Below are positions 17,162 through 24,869 of a DNA stretch of 64,000 nucleotides, piece by piece (positions within the stretch are counted from its first letter, which is position 1; each line of letters opens with the position of its first letter). The notes below the pieces were generated by a model. That model was not told where the DNA came from. It searched no databases and saw only the letters and a program-made list of their open reading frames with translations. This DNA is from VRUE01 sp963725085. Lineage in GTDB: Bacteria; Actinomycetota; Thermoleophilia; Solirubrobacterales; 70-9. The translations under genes were made by a program, and so were the position numbers. The DNA lies in NCBI GenBank assembly GCA_963725085.1, contig CAVRXM010000003.1, forward strand, positions 310,001 to 374,000, read 5' to 3'.

Positions 17162-19951
17162 ATGGTCACACGAGGTCGAAGTCTGGGCGGGGCTCTCGCG
17201 ATCCTCGCGATCCTCTGTGCGATGGCGGCGGCGCCCGCGGCGCAGGGCGCGGCGACGGTCGGATCCGGCACCCACCCCTGGGCCGTGGTCCTCTGCAACT
17301 TCTCGGACCAGACGGCGACTCCGTACTCGAAGGCCTACTTCGAAGAACTGTTCTCGGACGCCGGCGCCGGCAAGCTCGGCGAGCTCGACTACTGGCACGA
17401 CGTCTCCTTCGGTCAACTCAGTGTCTCGGGCACGACGGTCACGAACTGGGCGACCGCGAGGGACCCGGAAACGAACGAACCGCTCACCCGCGGCGAATGG
17501 ATCAATCTCGAAAAACCGTTCAACGAAGGCAGCTTCGGCCCGGCGTTCCGCCGCGAGGACCAGATCCTCGCCTGCGCCGACGGTGCCAGCGGGATCACCT
17601 GGTCGAACTACTGGGGCGTGGTCGCGATCTTCCCCGAGGCCCGCTCGAGGCTGGCCGAACCGATCACCTCCGGTGCCACCACGGCGAAACTGACGACGAC
17701 CGAAAACTTCCCCGACGGGACCGCTCCATTCCTGATGGGGATCGGCGAAGAACCGAACGCCGAGACCGTCAACGTGACCGCGATCAGCGGCAACGAACTG
17801 ACGATCGAACGCGGCGCCGCCGGGAGCACCGCGAAGGCGCACTCGGCGGGGTCGGTCATCGGCGTCCCCGGAGACCTCGGCGGGGTCGGCGCCGGCCAGC
17901 TCGGGGGTGTCCCGATCCAGGGCAGCAGCTACACGATCGCGACCATCATCCTGCCCCACGAGATCGACGTCGAGGGGGCCTCGCACGAGATGGGCCACGG
18001 CCACGGCTACAACCACAGCCGCCGCCTCTCCCTCTCGACCCAGGACTACAACGACTGCTACGACCTGATGAGCGTCTACTCCTGCGACGCGGCGTTCAGC
18101 GGCTCCGGGACCGACTTCGGCGGCACCGGCCTCTACAACACCGTCCTCGGCGAGGCCGAGGGCTCGAAGGGCCCGGGGCTCGACGCGATCAACCTCGACC
18201 ACCAGGGCTGGATCCCGGGACCGCGGCATGACCCGTTCGACAACACCGTGTCGAAACAGGAAACGATCCGGCTGCACTCGCTCGGCGACCCCAACGCCCT
18301 CAGCGCGCCGGGGTCCGAGTTCCTCGAGGCGCGGGTCCCGGCCTCGATCAAGATCCAGAACCAGTCGCCGGGCGGCGTCGCGCCGACCAATCCCCCGACC
18401 TGCAGCGGGACCGAATTCAGCTGCACGAACAGCACCTACTACTCGATCGAATACCGCGAAAAGGCGGGCTGGGACCGCGGCTTCCCGAGCAGCGGCGTCT
18501 TCCTCCACCTCTTCGGCGAAGACTCGCGCTCCTACTGGGTCGACCAGACCCCGCAGGGACACGGCGGCCTGCTGGTCGCCGGCGACGAGTACGTCGACGG
18601 CGCGAACAAGGCCTACGTCGCGGTCAACGCGATCGACGCCGGCGCCCACAACGCCCAGGTCACGCTCGGATCACGCAAGATCGAAGCGACGCTCGGCAAC
18701 CTCGGCCCCTCGAACGGCGACTTCAACGATCCGGTCACGCTCAGCGCCGATCTCACCGTCAGCGGCAGCGGCGCCCCGGTGCCGGAACAGCCGGTCCTGC
18801 TCGAACTCGGCAGCCAGAGCTGCGTCGGCACCACCGACGCCTCCGGCCATGCCTCCTGTGCCCTGACGATCGGCCAGGACCCCGGCTCCTACACGCTGAG
18901 CGCCGGCTTCGCCGGCGACAGCGCCTACGAATCGGCGTCGGCGAGCACTCCGTTCACGATCGAAAAAGAGGAGAGCCGGGTCGAATACACGGGGGCGCTG
19001 ACCAGCGACTACCACGACGCCTTCACGGCATCGGCGACCCTGTTCGACCCCGACGGCGGCGAACCGATCGCCGGCAAGGAAATCACCTTCACGCTCGGCG
19101 TCGGCGACACCTGCAGCGCGACCACCGACGGCGCCGGAGAAGCCTCGTGCTCGATAACGCCGAACCAGGTCCCCGGGCCCTACAAAATCGAAGCCTCGTT
19201 CGGGCCCGACATCGACTACGAATCGAGCAACGACACCCAGCCGTTCGACATCACCAAGGAGGAGACGACAACCACCTACACGGGTCCCACGGTGATCCTC
19301 GCCGGGGGCTCGGGGGTGACGCTCGAAGGACAGCTGCTCGAGGACGGGCTCGTGCCGATCGAAGGCCGCACCCTGACCCTCAGCCTCGGCGCCCAGAGCT
19401 GCACCGGGACCACCGATGCCGCCGGGTTCGCCGCCTGCACCCTGACCTACACCGGCCCACTGGGCTCGCAGCCGCTGGTCGCCGCCTTCGCCGGGGACGC
19501 CTACTACCTGCCCTCCGAAGACACCGGCAAGAGCGCGATCGTCTTCGCCTTCCCCGAACGCGGAGCCTTCACCCTCGGCGACGCCACCGTCGCCTCCGCC
19601 GAACCGTCCGCGGCCCTGACCTGGTGGGGCGCCGAATGGGCCTCCGAGAACAGCCTCTCGGCCGGCGGCGCGCCGCCGGCGTTCAAGGGGTTCGCCGCGA
19701 CCGTTTCGCTGCCGACGAGCACGCCGCCCGCCGCCTGCGGCGGACCGTGGACGACGCGGCCCGGCAACAGCTCCTCGCCGCCCGCCACCGTCCCCTCCTA
19801 CATGGGCGTCCTGGTGACCGCCAACGTCGCCAAGTCCGGCAGCACGATCTCCGGAGACACGACCAGCATCGTCGTCGTCGCGACCGAACCGGGCTACGGG
19901 CCCGCTCCCGGCCACCGCGGCCGCGGCCCGATCGTGGCGACCTACTGCTAG
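17162..19951 (+). CDS. Secreted metzincin-motif metalloprotease with bacterial Ig-like repeats
   Basis: A signal peptide (GALAILAILCAMAAAPAAQG) is followed by a protease region. The full zinc motif HExxHxxGxxH is at residues 275-285 (HEMGHGHGYNH). A possible Met-turn (YDLMSVYSC) follows about 20 residues later. The N-terminal layout (AVVLCNFSDQ, YWHDVSFGQLSVSG) resembles M6/gametolysin-like proteases. Between residues about 165 and 245 an insertion precedes the zinc motif. After about residue 510 come three Ig-like repeats, each with a Cys pair and a C-GTTDA-G-A-C pattern, then an unassigned domain with Cys. Total 929 residues. The substrate is unknown; probably an extracellular protein. Confidence 0.85.
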   Translation: MVTRGRSLGGALAILAILCAMAAAPAAQGAATVGSGTHPWAVVLCNFSDQTATPYSKAYFEELFSDAGAGKLGELDYWHDVSFGQLSVSGTTVTNWATARDPETNEPLTRGEWINLEKPFNEGSFGPAFRREDQILACADGASGITWSNYWGVVAIFPEARSRLAEPITSGATTAKLTTTENFPDGTAPFLMGIGEEPNAETVNVTAISGNELTIERGAAGSTAKAHSAGSVIGVPGDLGGVGAGQLGGVPIQGSSYTIATIILPHEIDVEGASHEMGHGHGYNHSRRLSLSTQDYNDCYDLMSVYSCDAAFSGSGTDFGGTGLYNTVLGEAEGSKGPGLDAINLDHQGWIPGPRHDPFDNTVSKQETIRLHSLGDPNALSAPGSEFLEARVPASIKIQNQSPGGVAPTNPPTCSGTEFSCTNSTYYSIEYREKAGWDRGFPSSGVFLHLFGEDSRSYWVDQTPQGHGGLLVAGDEYVDGANKAYVAVNAIDAGAHNAQVTLGSRKIEATLGNLGPSNGDFNDPVTLSADLTVSGSGAPVPEQPVLLELGSQSCVGTTDASGHASCALTIGQDPGSYTLSAGFAGDSAYESASASTPFTIEKEESRVEYTGALTSDYHDAFTASATLFDPDGGEPIAGKEITFTLGVGDTCSATTDGAGEASCSITPNQVPGPYKIEASFGPDIDYESSNDTQPFDITKEETTTTYTGPTVILAGGSGVTLEGQLLEDGLVPIEGRTLTLSLGAQSCTGTTDAAGFAACTLTYTGPLGSQPLVAAFAGDAYYLPSEDTGKSAIVFAFPERGAFTLGDATVASAEPSAALTWWGAEWASENSLSAGGAPPAFKGFAATVSLPTSTPPAACGGPWTTRPGNSSSPPATVPSYMGVLVTANVAKSGSTISGDTTSIVVVATEPGYGPAPGHRGRGPIVATYC

Positions 19952-19959
19952 CCGGCCCG

Positions 19960-20556
19960 ATGCGGCCCACCGTTCTCGCCGCCCTTCTCGCGGTCGCCGC
20001 GATGCCGGGGCCGGCGGCGGCCCAGCTTGCCCCGCCGAGCGAAGCGCCCCCGGCCGCGAGGCGGGTCTGCGCCAAATACCGGGTTGCGCAGGCGCCGAAC
20101 GGCCCGGCCGTCCGGTGCGTCGCCCACCGAACCGATGTCCTCGGGCGGGCCAGGTCGCCGGCTCCGTCGCAGCCGGCCGCAGCTGGCGTCCCGGCGTCAG
20201 GCGGGGCCGGCCGGGCGGCGCCGCGGGGGGCGGCCGGTCACCCGGCGCGGCGACCGCCCGCGGCGGGAGCCATGAGCGGGGGCCGCACGTCCAGCGCCGA
20301 CCGGGCGCCCGGCTCCGGATCGGGCGGCGGCGGGGGAACGCCGATCGGAATCCTCGCCGGCCTCGCGGTCGCCGCCGCCGTCCTGCTCGGCCTCGGGGTC
20401 AGTGCAGGCCGAGCACGGAGATCGCCGCGGCCGCCATCCCGGACTCGCCGAGGGCGTTGGGGTGGACGATCACCGGGTTCGTCCCCTGCAGAACGGGCTC
20501 GATCCAGCGCACCCCGCTCGGCTGGCAGGCATCGTGACCTTCCGAAACCTGGCTGA
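19960..20556 (+). CDS. Small secreted Pro/Ala-rich protein with C-terminal membrane segment (hypothetical)
   Basis: The protein starts 8 nt after the protease gene with a signal peptide (VLAALLAVAAMPGPAAAQ). A short region with two Cys (RRVCAKYRVAQ, AVRCVAHRTD) follows, then a long low-complexity Pro/Ala/Gly/Arg stretch and a hydrophobic segment (IGILAGLAVAAAVLLGLGV). That layout would suit a wall-spanning anchor. The reading frame then runs 158 bp into the convergent SGNH gene, so the true C-terminus may be near 20410. No family recognised. Likely co-transcribed with the protease. Confidence 0.45.
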   Translation: MRPTVLAALLAVAAMPGPAAAQLAPPSEAPPAARRVCAKYRVAQAPNGPAVRCVAHRTDVLGRARSPAPSQPAAAGVPASGGAGRAAPRGAAGHPARRPPAAGAMSGGRTSSADRAPGSGSGGGGGTPIGILAGLAVAAAVLLGLGVSAGRARRSPRPPSRTRRGRWGGRSPGSSPAERARSSAPRSAGRHRDLPKPG

Positions 20557-21259
20557 GATCGACGTAGGTCGCACCGGTCGCCGCGGCGGCACGGCCGATC
20601 GCGTCGTTCAGCGTCGCCTGAATGCCCCTGACGTAGGGGACGTCGCCCTTCGCGATCGGCATCTTCTCGAAACACCCGCCCGTCGCCGGCATGATCCAGG
20701 GGTAGCCGAGGATCGCGACCCTCGCGAGCGGCGCCCGGGCCTCGACCGCTTCGAGCGCTCTGACCAGCGAGGGATAGGTCGCGTTCCTGATCGTGTTTTC
20801 GAACGAGGACCCGTAGTGGTTCTCACAGGGGCTCCCCTGCCCCAGGGTCAGGACCCCCGCCGTCCCGCAATCGAGGATCGTGTCGATGAAGACCCCGCTG
20901 TCGTTGCCGCCGATCGTCATCGTCACCAACTGGGTGCCGGCCGCGAGCGCGTTCAGCTGAGGAGGGACCCCCGGGTACTGGGGTTCGAAGAAATCGCCCG
21001 TCTCCGCCGCCCCGCAGGTGACGTCCTTCAGCTCAGCGCCGGTCGCGCGGGCGATGTCGTGCGGGTAGTTGCGGCTCGAGCGCAGGCAGAGCGGCGGCGC
21101 GAAGAGGTCGGGTGGGAGGACGCCGGACGCGGCGCTGTAGGAGTCGCCGAGCGCGACGTAGCGGGTCGGAACCGCCGCTGACGATGGGGACGCCGGCAGG
21201 AACGCGAGCAGCGCGGCGGAGCTTGACAGGACGACGATGCATCGGCGGAGCTTGAGCAT
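20399..21259 (-). CDS. Secreted SGNH/GDSL hydrolase
   Basis: A signal peptide (VVLSSSAALLAFLPASPSSA) precedes the block I motif YVALGDSYSAASG with nucleophile Ser40. Block III is TIGGNDSGVF and the block V His is in VHPNALGESGMAA. Cys residues at CLRSS, VTCGAA, LDCGT and SPCEN probably form disulfides, as in Streptomyces secreted SGNH lipases. The ATG at 21259 has GAGAGGAA five bases upstream; a longer in-frame extension to 21445 looks non-coding. 286 residues, esterase or lipase activity expected, exact substrate unknown. Confidence 0.87.
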   Translation of the reverse strand: MLKLRRCIVVLSSSAALLAFLPASPSSAAVPTRYVALGDSYSAASGVLPPDLFAPPLCLRSSRNYPHDIARATGAELKDVTCGAAETGDFFEPQYPGVPPQLNALAAGTQLVTMTIGGNDSGVFIDTILDCGTAGVLTLGQGSPCENHYGSSFENTIRNATYPSLVRALEAVEARAPLARVAILGYPWIMPATGGCFEKMPIAKGDVPYVRGIQATLNDAIGRAAAATGATYVDLSQVSEGHDACQPSGVRWIEPVLQGTNPVIVHPNALGESGMAAAAISVLGLH

Positions 21260-21287
21260 TTCTTCCTCTCGACGAGCAATCTCCCCC

Positions 21288-21322
21288 ATCGGGGCGGCCT
21301 CAAACCCAATCGGGGCGGCCTC
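21288..21322. repeat. Two direct copies of a 14-mer (21-bp period) upstream of the SGNH gene
   Basis: ATCGGGGCGGCCTC occurs at 21288-21301 and 21309-21322. It sits 29-63 bp upstream of the hydrolase ATG. The spacing of two helical turns would suit tandem regulator binding, but it could equally be a chance micro-duplication. Confidence 0.4.
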
Positions 21323-21395
21323 GAATCTCTCCCCCGGCGCCTGGCCGAGGGCTAGCGGCGCGTTATCGGGTTCACCGACCGGCGGCGGAACGGAT

Positions 21396-22259
21396 CTAGG
21401 CGGGGGTCTCGGCCGGGGCGCCGCTGCCGCGGCGGGCGCGGACACGGCGCCGGCGGCGGAGCTGATCCGGCCAGAGCACGTAGAGCGACATCGGGACGGC
21501 GTAGGCGACGTAGACCGCGGCCTCGATCGTGGTCGGGGTCGGCTGCAGTCCGAGCATCCCGGTCAGGAGCGAGCCGCTGATCGTCCCCGGCCTCACCAGC
21601 AAGGTCAGATCGAGGGCCTGACCCTGGAGGCCGTTGATCCAGCCCGCCTCGTGGGCGGTGTGGGCGGCGGACGCGAGCAGGCCGGCGGCGACCAGGACGA
21701 GGACCAGGCCGGTGATGCGAAAGAAGCGGGTGAGGTTGATGCGGACGCCGCCCCGGTAGAGACCGAGGCCGATCGCGATCGCGACGAGGAGGCCGAGGAT
21801 CCCGCCGGCGCCGGCGGCGGTCGTGTCGGTCGAGTCCTGGAAGGCGGCGAGGAGGAAGACGGACGTCTCGAATCCCTCGCGCAGCACCGCGAGGAAGGCC
21901 ATCGCCACCAGCGCCATCGCCGAGCCCGCAGCGAGCGCGCTTGCGGCCTCGCCTTCCAGCGTCGCCTTGATCCCCCGCGCGTTGCGCCGCATCCAGACGA
22001 TCATGTAGGTGACGGCGACGACGGCGATCATCGCGATCACCGTCTCCAGCCCCTCCTGCTCCTTCTGCGGCAGCTCCTGGCCGATCAGGTCGAGGCCGAC
22101 GCCGACGATCGCGCAGAGGGCGGCTGCGAACGCGACGCCGATCCACATCTGGCGCATCGCATCGGTGCGTCCCTCCTTGGCCAGGAAGGCCGCGATGATG
22201 CCGACGATCAGGGCGGCCTCGACGCCCTCTCTCAGGGTGATGACGAATGTCGGGATCAT
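21396..22259 (-). CDS. efeU: FTR1/EfeU-family iron permease
   Basis: This polytopic membrane protein of 287 residues carries both REGxE iron-transfer motifs of the FTR1 family (TLREGVEAAL in helix 1 and VLREGFETSV in helix 4). Seven hydrophobic segments are visible. No EfeO or EfeB partner is encoded next to it, so it may act alone or with distant partners. ATG 22259 places the first motif at the usual distance from the N-terminus. Two palindromic sites in the promoter region suggest metal-dependent control. Confidence 0.9.
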   Translation of the reverse strand: MIPTFVITLREGVEAALIVGIIAAFLAKEGRTDAMRQMWIGVAFAAALCAIVGVGLDLIGQELPQKEQEGLETVIAMIAVVAVTYMIVWMRRNARGIKATLEGEAASALAAGSAMALVAMAFLAVLREGFETSVFLLAAFQDSTDTTAAGAGGILGLLVAIAIGLGLYRGGVRINLTRFFRITGLVLVLVAAGLLASAAHTAHEAGWINGLQGQALDLTLLVRPGTISGSLLTGMLGLQPTPTTIEAAVYVAYAVPMSLYVLWPDQLRRRRRVRARRGSGAPAETPA

Positions 22260-22288
22260 CTGGTCAGTTCGGTTCCCGGGCCAAGGAG

Positions 22289-22307
22289 TTAGGCCCACCT
22301 AATTAGG
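22289..22307. promoter_or_regulatory. Composite TTAGG/CCTAA operator upstream of efeU (DtxR/IdeR-like)
   Basis: TTAGG (22289-22293), CCTAA (22298-22302) and TTAGG (22303-22307) are the half-sites found in DtxR/IdeR boxes. Two palindromes overlap: TTAGG-n4-CCTAA and the perfect 10-mer CCTAATTAGG. The spacing differs from the classical 19-bp IdeR box. It lies 30 bp upstream of the efeU ATG, where a bound regulator would block the promoter. Confidence 0.5.
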
Positions 22308-22317
22308 AGAACCGAAA

Positions 22318-22336
22318 ACCTAGCACGTCACTAGGT
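22318..22336. promoter_or_regulatory. Second palindrome upstream of efeU
   Basis: ACCTAG (22318-22323) and CTAGGT (22331-22336) form a perfect 6-bp inverted repeat with a 7-bp spacer, 19 bp in all. It lies 11 bp beyond the TTAGG/CCTAA site, between efeU and the upstream GFA-like gene. It resembles the same half-site family, so two regulator dimers may bind. Confidence 0.42.
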
Positions 22337-22356
22337 ATTGGGGCGGCGAACGCCAC

Positions 22357-22783
22357 TCAGTCGGCGTGGGCGCTCTCGGCGTGGCGGGGCAGGCCGTCGT
22401 CCGGAATCGGCTCCCAGGCGGCCGCGTACGCGGTGAACTGGCGGAGGCCCGGGCGGATGCCCGGATCCGCGTCGAAGGCCCCCATCCTGATGCTCATCCG
22501 ATCGTGGTCATCGGGATGGCGGCTGAGGACGGGCGGACCCGCACTCCGAGCAGAAGAGCTTCTCCCAACCGCCCTCCGGGCTCCATGCACGGAGGCTGTC
22601 CTCACCGGACAGGAGTCGGAAGGAGCCCGGCTCGGGCCGGGCATTGGCGGACGCAGCGGTTCCGCTGCGCCGCTGACAACGCCTGCAGTGGCAGTAGTTC
22701 GAGGCGAGGAGGGGAGCGGTCACCTCGAACCGCACCCGGCCGCAGGCGCAGCCACCGGTCAGGGGAAGGCTCGGCTCAGACAT
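22357..22783 (-). CDS. GFA/CENP-V-fold zinc protein (one frame break)
   Basis: This small cytoplasmic protein of about 142 residues has the Cys pattern of the glutathione-dependent formaldehyde-activating (Mss4-like) family: GGCACGRVRF, NYCHCRRCQRRSG and LFCSECGS. The frame breaks near 22530; the C-terminal part continues RHPDDHDRMSIRMGAFDADP and WEPIPDDGLPRH. The family binds structural zinc; enzyme activity toward glutathione adducts is not established for most members. It is upstream of efeU on the same strand. Confidence 0.82.
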
Positions 22784-22823
22784 CGACCCGGCGAGGATAA
22801 CGGCGGGCAGTAGGCTCTTCGCA

Positions 22824-23477
22824 ATGACGCGTCCCGCGCTCGCACGCTGCGCCGCGATGCTCACTGCGCTGACGGTCCTGGTGGCGATTCCCGCCGTCGC
22901 CAAAGCGGCCTACTCGCCGTTTCATCCCTTCAACCCGCGGGGCAACTCGGAAGCCGTGAAGGAGAAGATCGCCGAAGAATTTCCGGGGGCGCAGATTCCG
23001 CCGCGGGAGGGCATCGTCTGCTCCAGCGCCGAACACTCCTACTACGGGCCCGCCTCCTACTGCTTCGTCGAGTTCACGACGGGCCGGAGCTGGAACCTCG
23101 CCGAAGTCTCGATGACCGCCGACCTCATCGGCGGCACCGGGGTCACGGCGAACGTCTACCGGCACACGACCTGGGACCGGCGCTGGCAGAGGTGCCCGCT
23201 GCGCCGCGGTGTGCCGGGCACGCTCCTCGCAAACGACGAATGCGGGCGAACGGCGCCCGAACGCGACCTCACGGTGGCCGACGCCGACATGATCGAGTTC
23301 AACGCGCTGCCGAGGATCAGGGCACACCGGCCGATCCGCGCGATCAGCCGGGATTTCACATTCGCCGACGCCGTCCCGAGCATCTCGCGGTACCGGGCGA
23401 CGCGGCAGGGCAACCTCTACACCTTCACCAACGCGGTCGGCGACTCGCTCCGCTACCAGGCGGCCGCCAAGAGATGA
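22824..23477 (+). CDS. Secreted hypothetical protein
   Basis: 217 residues with a signal peptide (CAAMLTALTVLVAIPAVAKA). The mature part contains four Cys (IVCSSAEHS, ASYCFVEF, RCPLRRG, DECGRT) that could form two disulfides. It ends TFTNAVGDSLRYQAA. No family recognised. Its TGA overlaps the ATG of the glycosyltransferase, so the two are translationally coupled. It is divergent from the GFA-like gene. Confidence 0.65.
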   Translation: MTRPALARCAAMLTALTVLVAIPAVAKAAYSPFHPFNPRGNSEAVKEKIAEEFPGAQIPPREGIVCSSAEHSYYGPASYCFVEFTTGRSWNLAEVSMTADLIGGTGVTANVYRHTTWDRRWQRCPLRRGVPGTLLANDECGRTAPERDLTVADADMIEFNALPRIRAHRPIRAISRDFTFADAVPSISRYRATRQGNLYTFTNAVGDSLRYQAAAKR

Positions 23478-24766
23478 GCGACTCCTCGACGGTCGTCTTC
23501 TTCCCCGAGGGGGCGTTCGGGCCGACGAACAACTGCGTCGGCATCGGCGACGTGCTGCGCCGCCGCGGCCACCGCGTCGTCTTCATCATCGAGGAGTCGT
23601 TCGAGGGGACGCTCGAGAAGCAGGGCTTCGAGGAGCGGCTGATGCGGCTCAACCCGCCGCCGGAGGTCGAGGAAGTGCCGGGCCAGTTCTGGAAGGACTT
23701 CATCCGCGACACTGCGCCCGTCTTCCGCCACCCGACGATCGAGCAGCTCTCGGAGTTCATCGCCCCCACCTTCCAGGCCCTGATCGACGGCGCCCGCTAC
23801 GTCGACGACCGCCTGCTCGAGATCATCGACGAGGTCGAGCCCGACCTCGTCGTCGAGGACAACGTCGTCAGCTTCCCCGCCCTCCTCACCTGCGGGCGCC
23901 CGTGGGCCCGAATCGCCTCCTGCAACCCGGCGGAGATGAAGGACGCCGAGGTGCCGCCGCCATTCTGCGGCCTGCCGACGGCCGATCGCAGCGCCTGGAG
24001 CGAGCACTGGGATGCCTATCGCGCCGCCCTCGGCGATATCCACGCGACCTTCAGCGAGTTCTGCCAGGAGCGCGGCGCCCCGCCGCTGCCGGCCGACGAC
24101 TTCATCCACGAGAGCCCGCTGCTGAACCTCTATCTGTACCCGGAGGAGATCGACTACCCGCGGGCGGAGCCGCTCGGCGCGAGCTGGCACAACCTCCAGG
24201 CAAGCGTCCGGTCCACCGACCCCGAGTGGGAGCTGCCGCCCGAGCTGGCCGAGCGCGAGGGCCCGCTCATCTATCTCAGCCTCGGATCACTCGGCTCGGC
24301 CGACGTCTCGCTGATGGAGAAGCTGGTCGCCGAGCTCGCCGATGCGCCCTACCGGGTCATCGTCTCCAAGGGCCCGCAGGCGGACGAGTACGAGCTCGCC
24401 GAGAACATGGTCGGCGAGGAGTTCCTGCCCCAGACCGCGATCCTGCCACAGGTCGACCTCGTCATCACCCATGGCGGCAACAACACCGTCACCGAGTCGC
24501 TCTTCTTCGGCAGGCCGATGGTCGCGCTGCCGCTCTTCTGGGACCAGTACGACAACGCCCAGCGCGTGCACGAGACCGGCCTCGGCATCCGCCTCGACAC
24601 CTACGGCCACGACGGCGCCGAGCTCACCGGCGCGATCGACCGGCTGCTCGGCGAAGAGGCGCCGGCCGGCCGCCTGGCGTCGATGTCGGCCGATCTGCGG
24701 GCCTTCGAGGGGACCCGGCGCGCGGCCGACCTGATCGAGGCGGCCATGGCCCGGGCCGGTGGATGA
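23474..24766 (+). CDS. MGT/UGT-type glycosyltransferase (GT1)
   Basis: This 430-residue GT-B protein has the N-terminal acceptor domain motif FFPEGAFGPTNNCVGIGDVL. The C-terminal nucleotide-sugar site reads FLPQTAILPQVDLVITHGGN, followed by NTVTESLFFGRPMVALPLFW and DQYDNAQRV. These match macrolide and UDP-glucuronosyl/glucosyl transferases. It would transfer a sugar to a small hydrophobic acceptor such as a lipid or natural product. The ATG is coupled to the preceding secreted protein gene (ATGA). Confidence 0.9.
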   Translation: MSDSSTVVFFPEGAFGPTNNCVGIGDVLRRRGHRVVFIIEESFEGTLEKQGFEERLMRLNPPPEVEEVPGQFWKDFIRDTAPVFRHPTIEQLSEFIAPTFQALIDGARYVDDRLLEIIDEVEPDLVVEDNVVSFPALLTCGRPWARIASCNPAEMKDAEVPPPFCGLPTADRSAWSEHWDAYRAALGDIHATFSEFCQERGAPPLPADDFIHESPLLNLYLYPEEIDYPRAEPLGASWHNLQASVRSTDPEWELPPELAEREGPLIYLSLGSLGSADVSLMEKLVAELADAPYRVIVSKGPQADEYELAENMVGEEFLPQTAILPQVDLVITHGGNNTVTESLFFGRPMVALPLFWDQYDNAQRVHETGLGIRLDTYGHDGAELTGAIDRLLGEEAPAGRLASMSADLRAFEGTRRAADLIEAAMARAGG

Positions 24767-24812
24767 GTGCCACGACTTGACTCGGTCGCACGACTCCGCG
24801 ACCATCTTTTGG

Positions 24813-24850
24813 CTCTGAGCGGGTAGTTGAGGCGAAATTCCCGCTCAGAG
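24813..24850 (+). promoter_or_regulatory. 11-bp perfect inverted repeat between the glycosyltransferase and the GH26-like gene
   Basis: CTCTGAGCGGG (24813-24823) and CCCGCTCAGAG (24840-24850) can form an uninterrupted 11-bp stem with a 16-nt loop. It lies 46 bp after the glycosyltransferase stop and only a few bases before the ribosome binding site (GGGGAGG, 24853-24859) of the next gene. There is no following T-run. It may be a read-through terminator, a translational control hairpin, or a pair of regulator half-sites. Confidence 0.5.
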
Positions 24851-24869
24851 ACGGGGAGGTGACCAGCTT

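Noticed and set aside
20399..21445. Start at 21445 for the SGNH hydrolase
   Set aside because: The extra 62 residues are Pro/Ala-rich and precede an obvious ribosome binding site and signal peptide at 21259.
24813..24850. Rho-independent terminator
   Set aside because: The stem is strong, but no T-run follows and the RBS of the next gene begins three bases later. Kept as a regulatory hairpin instead.
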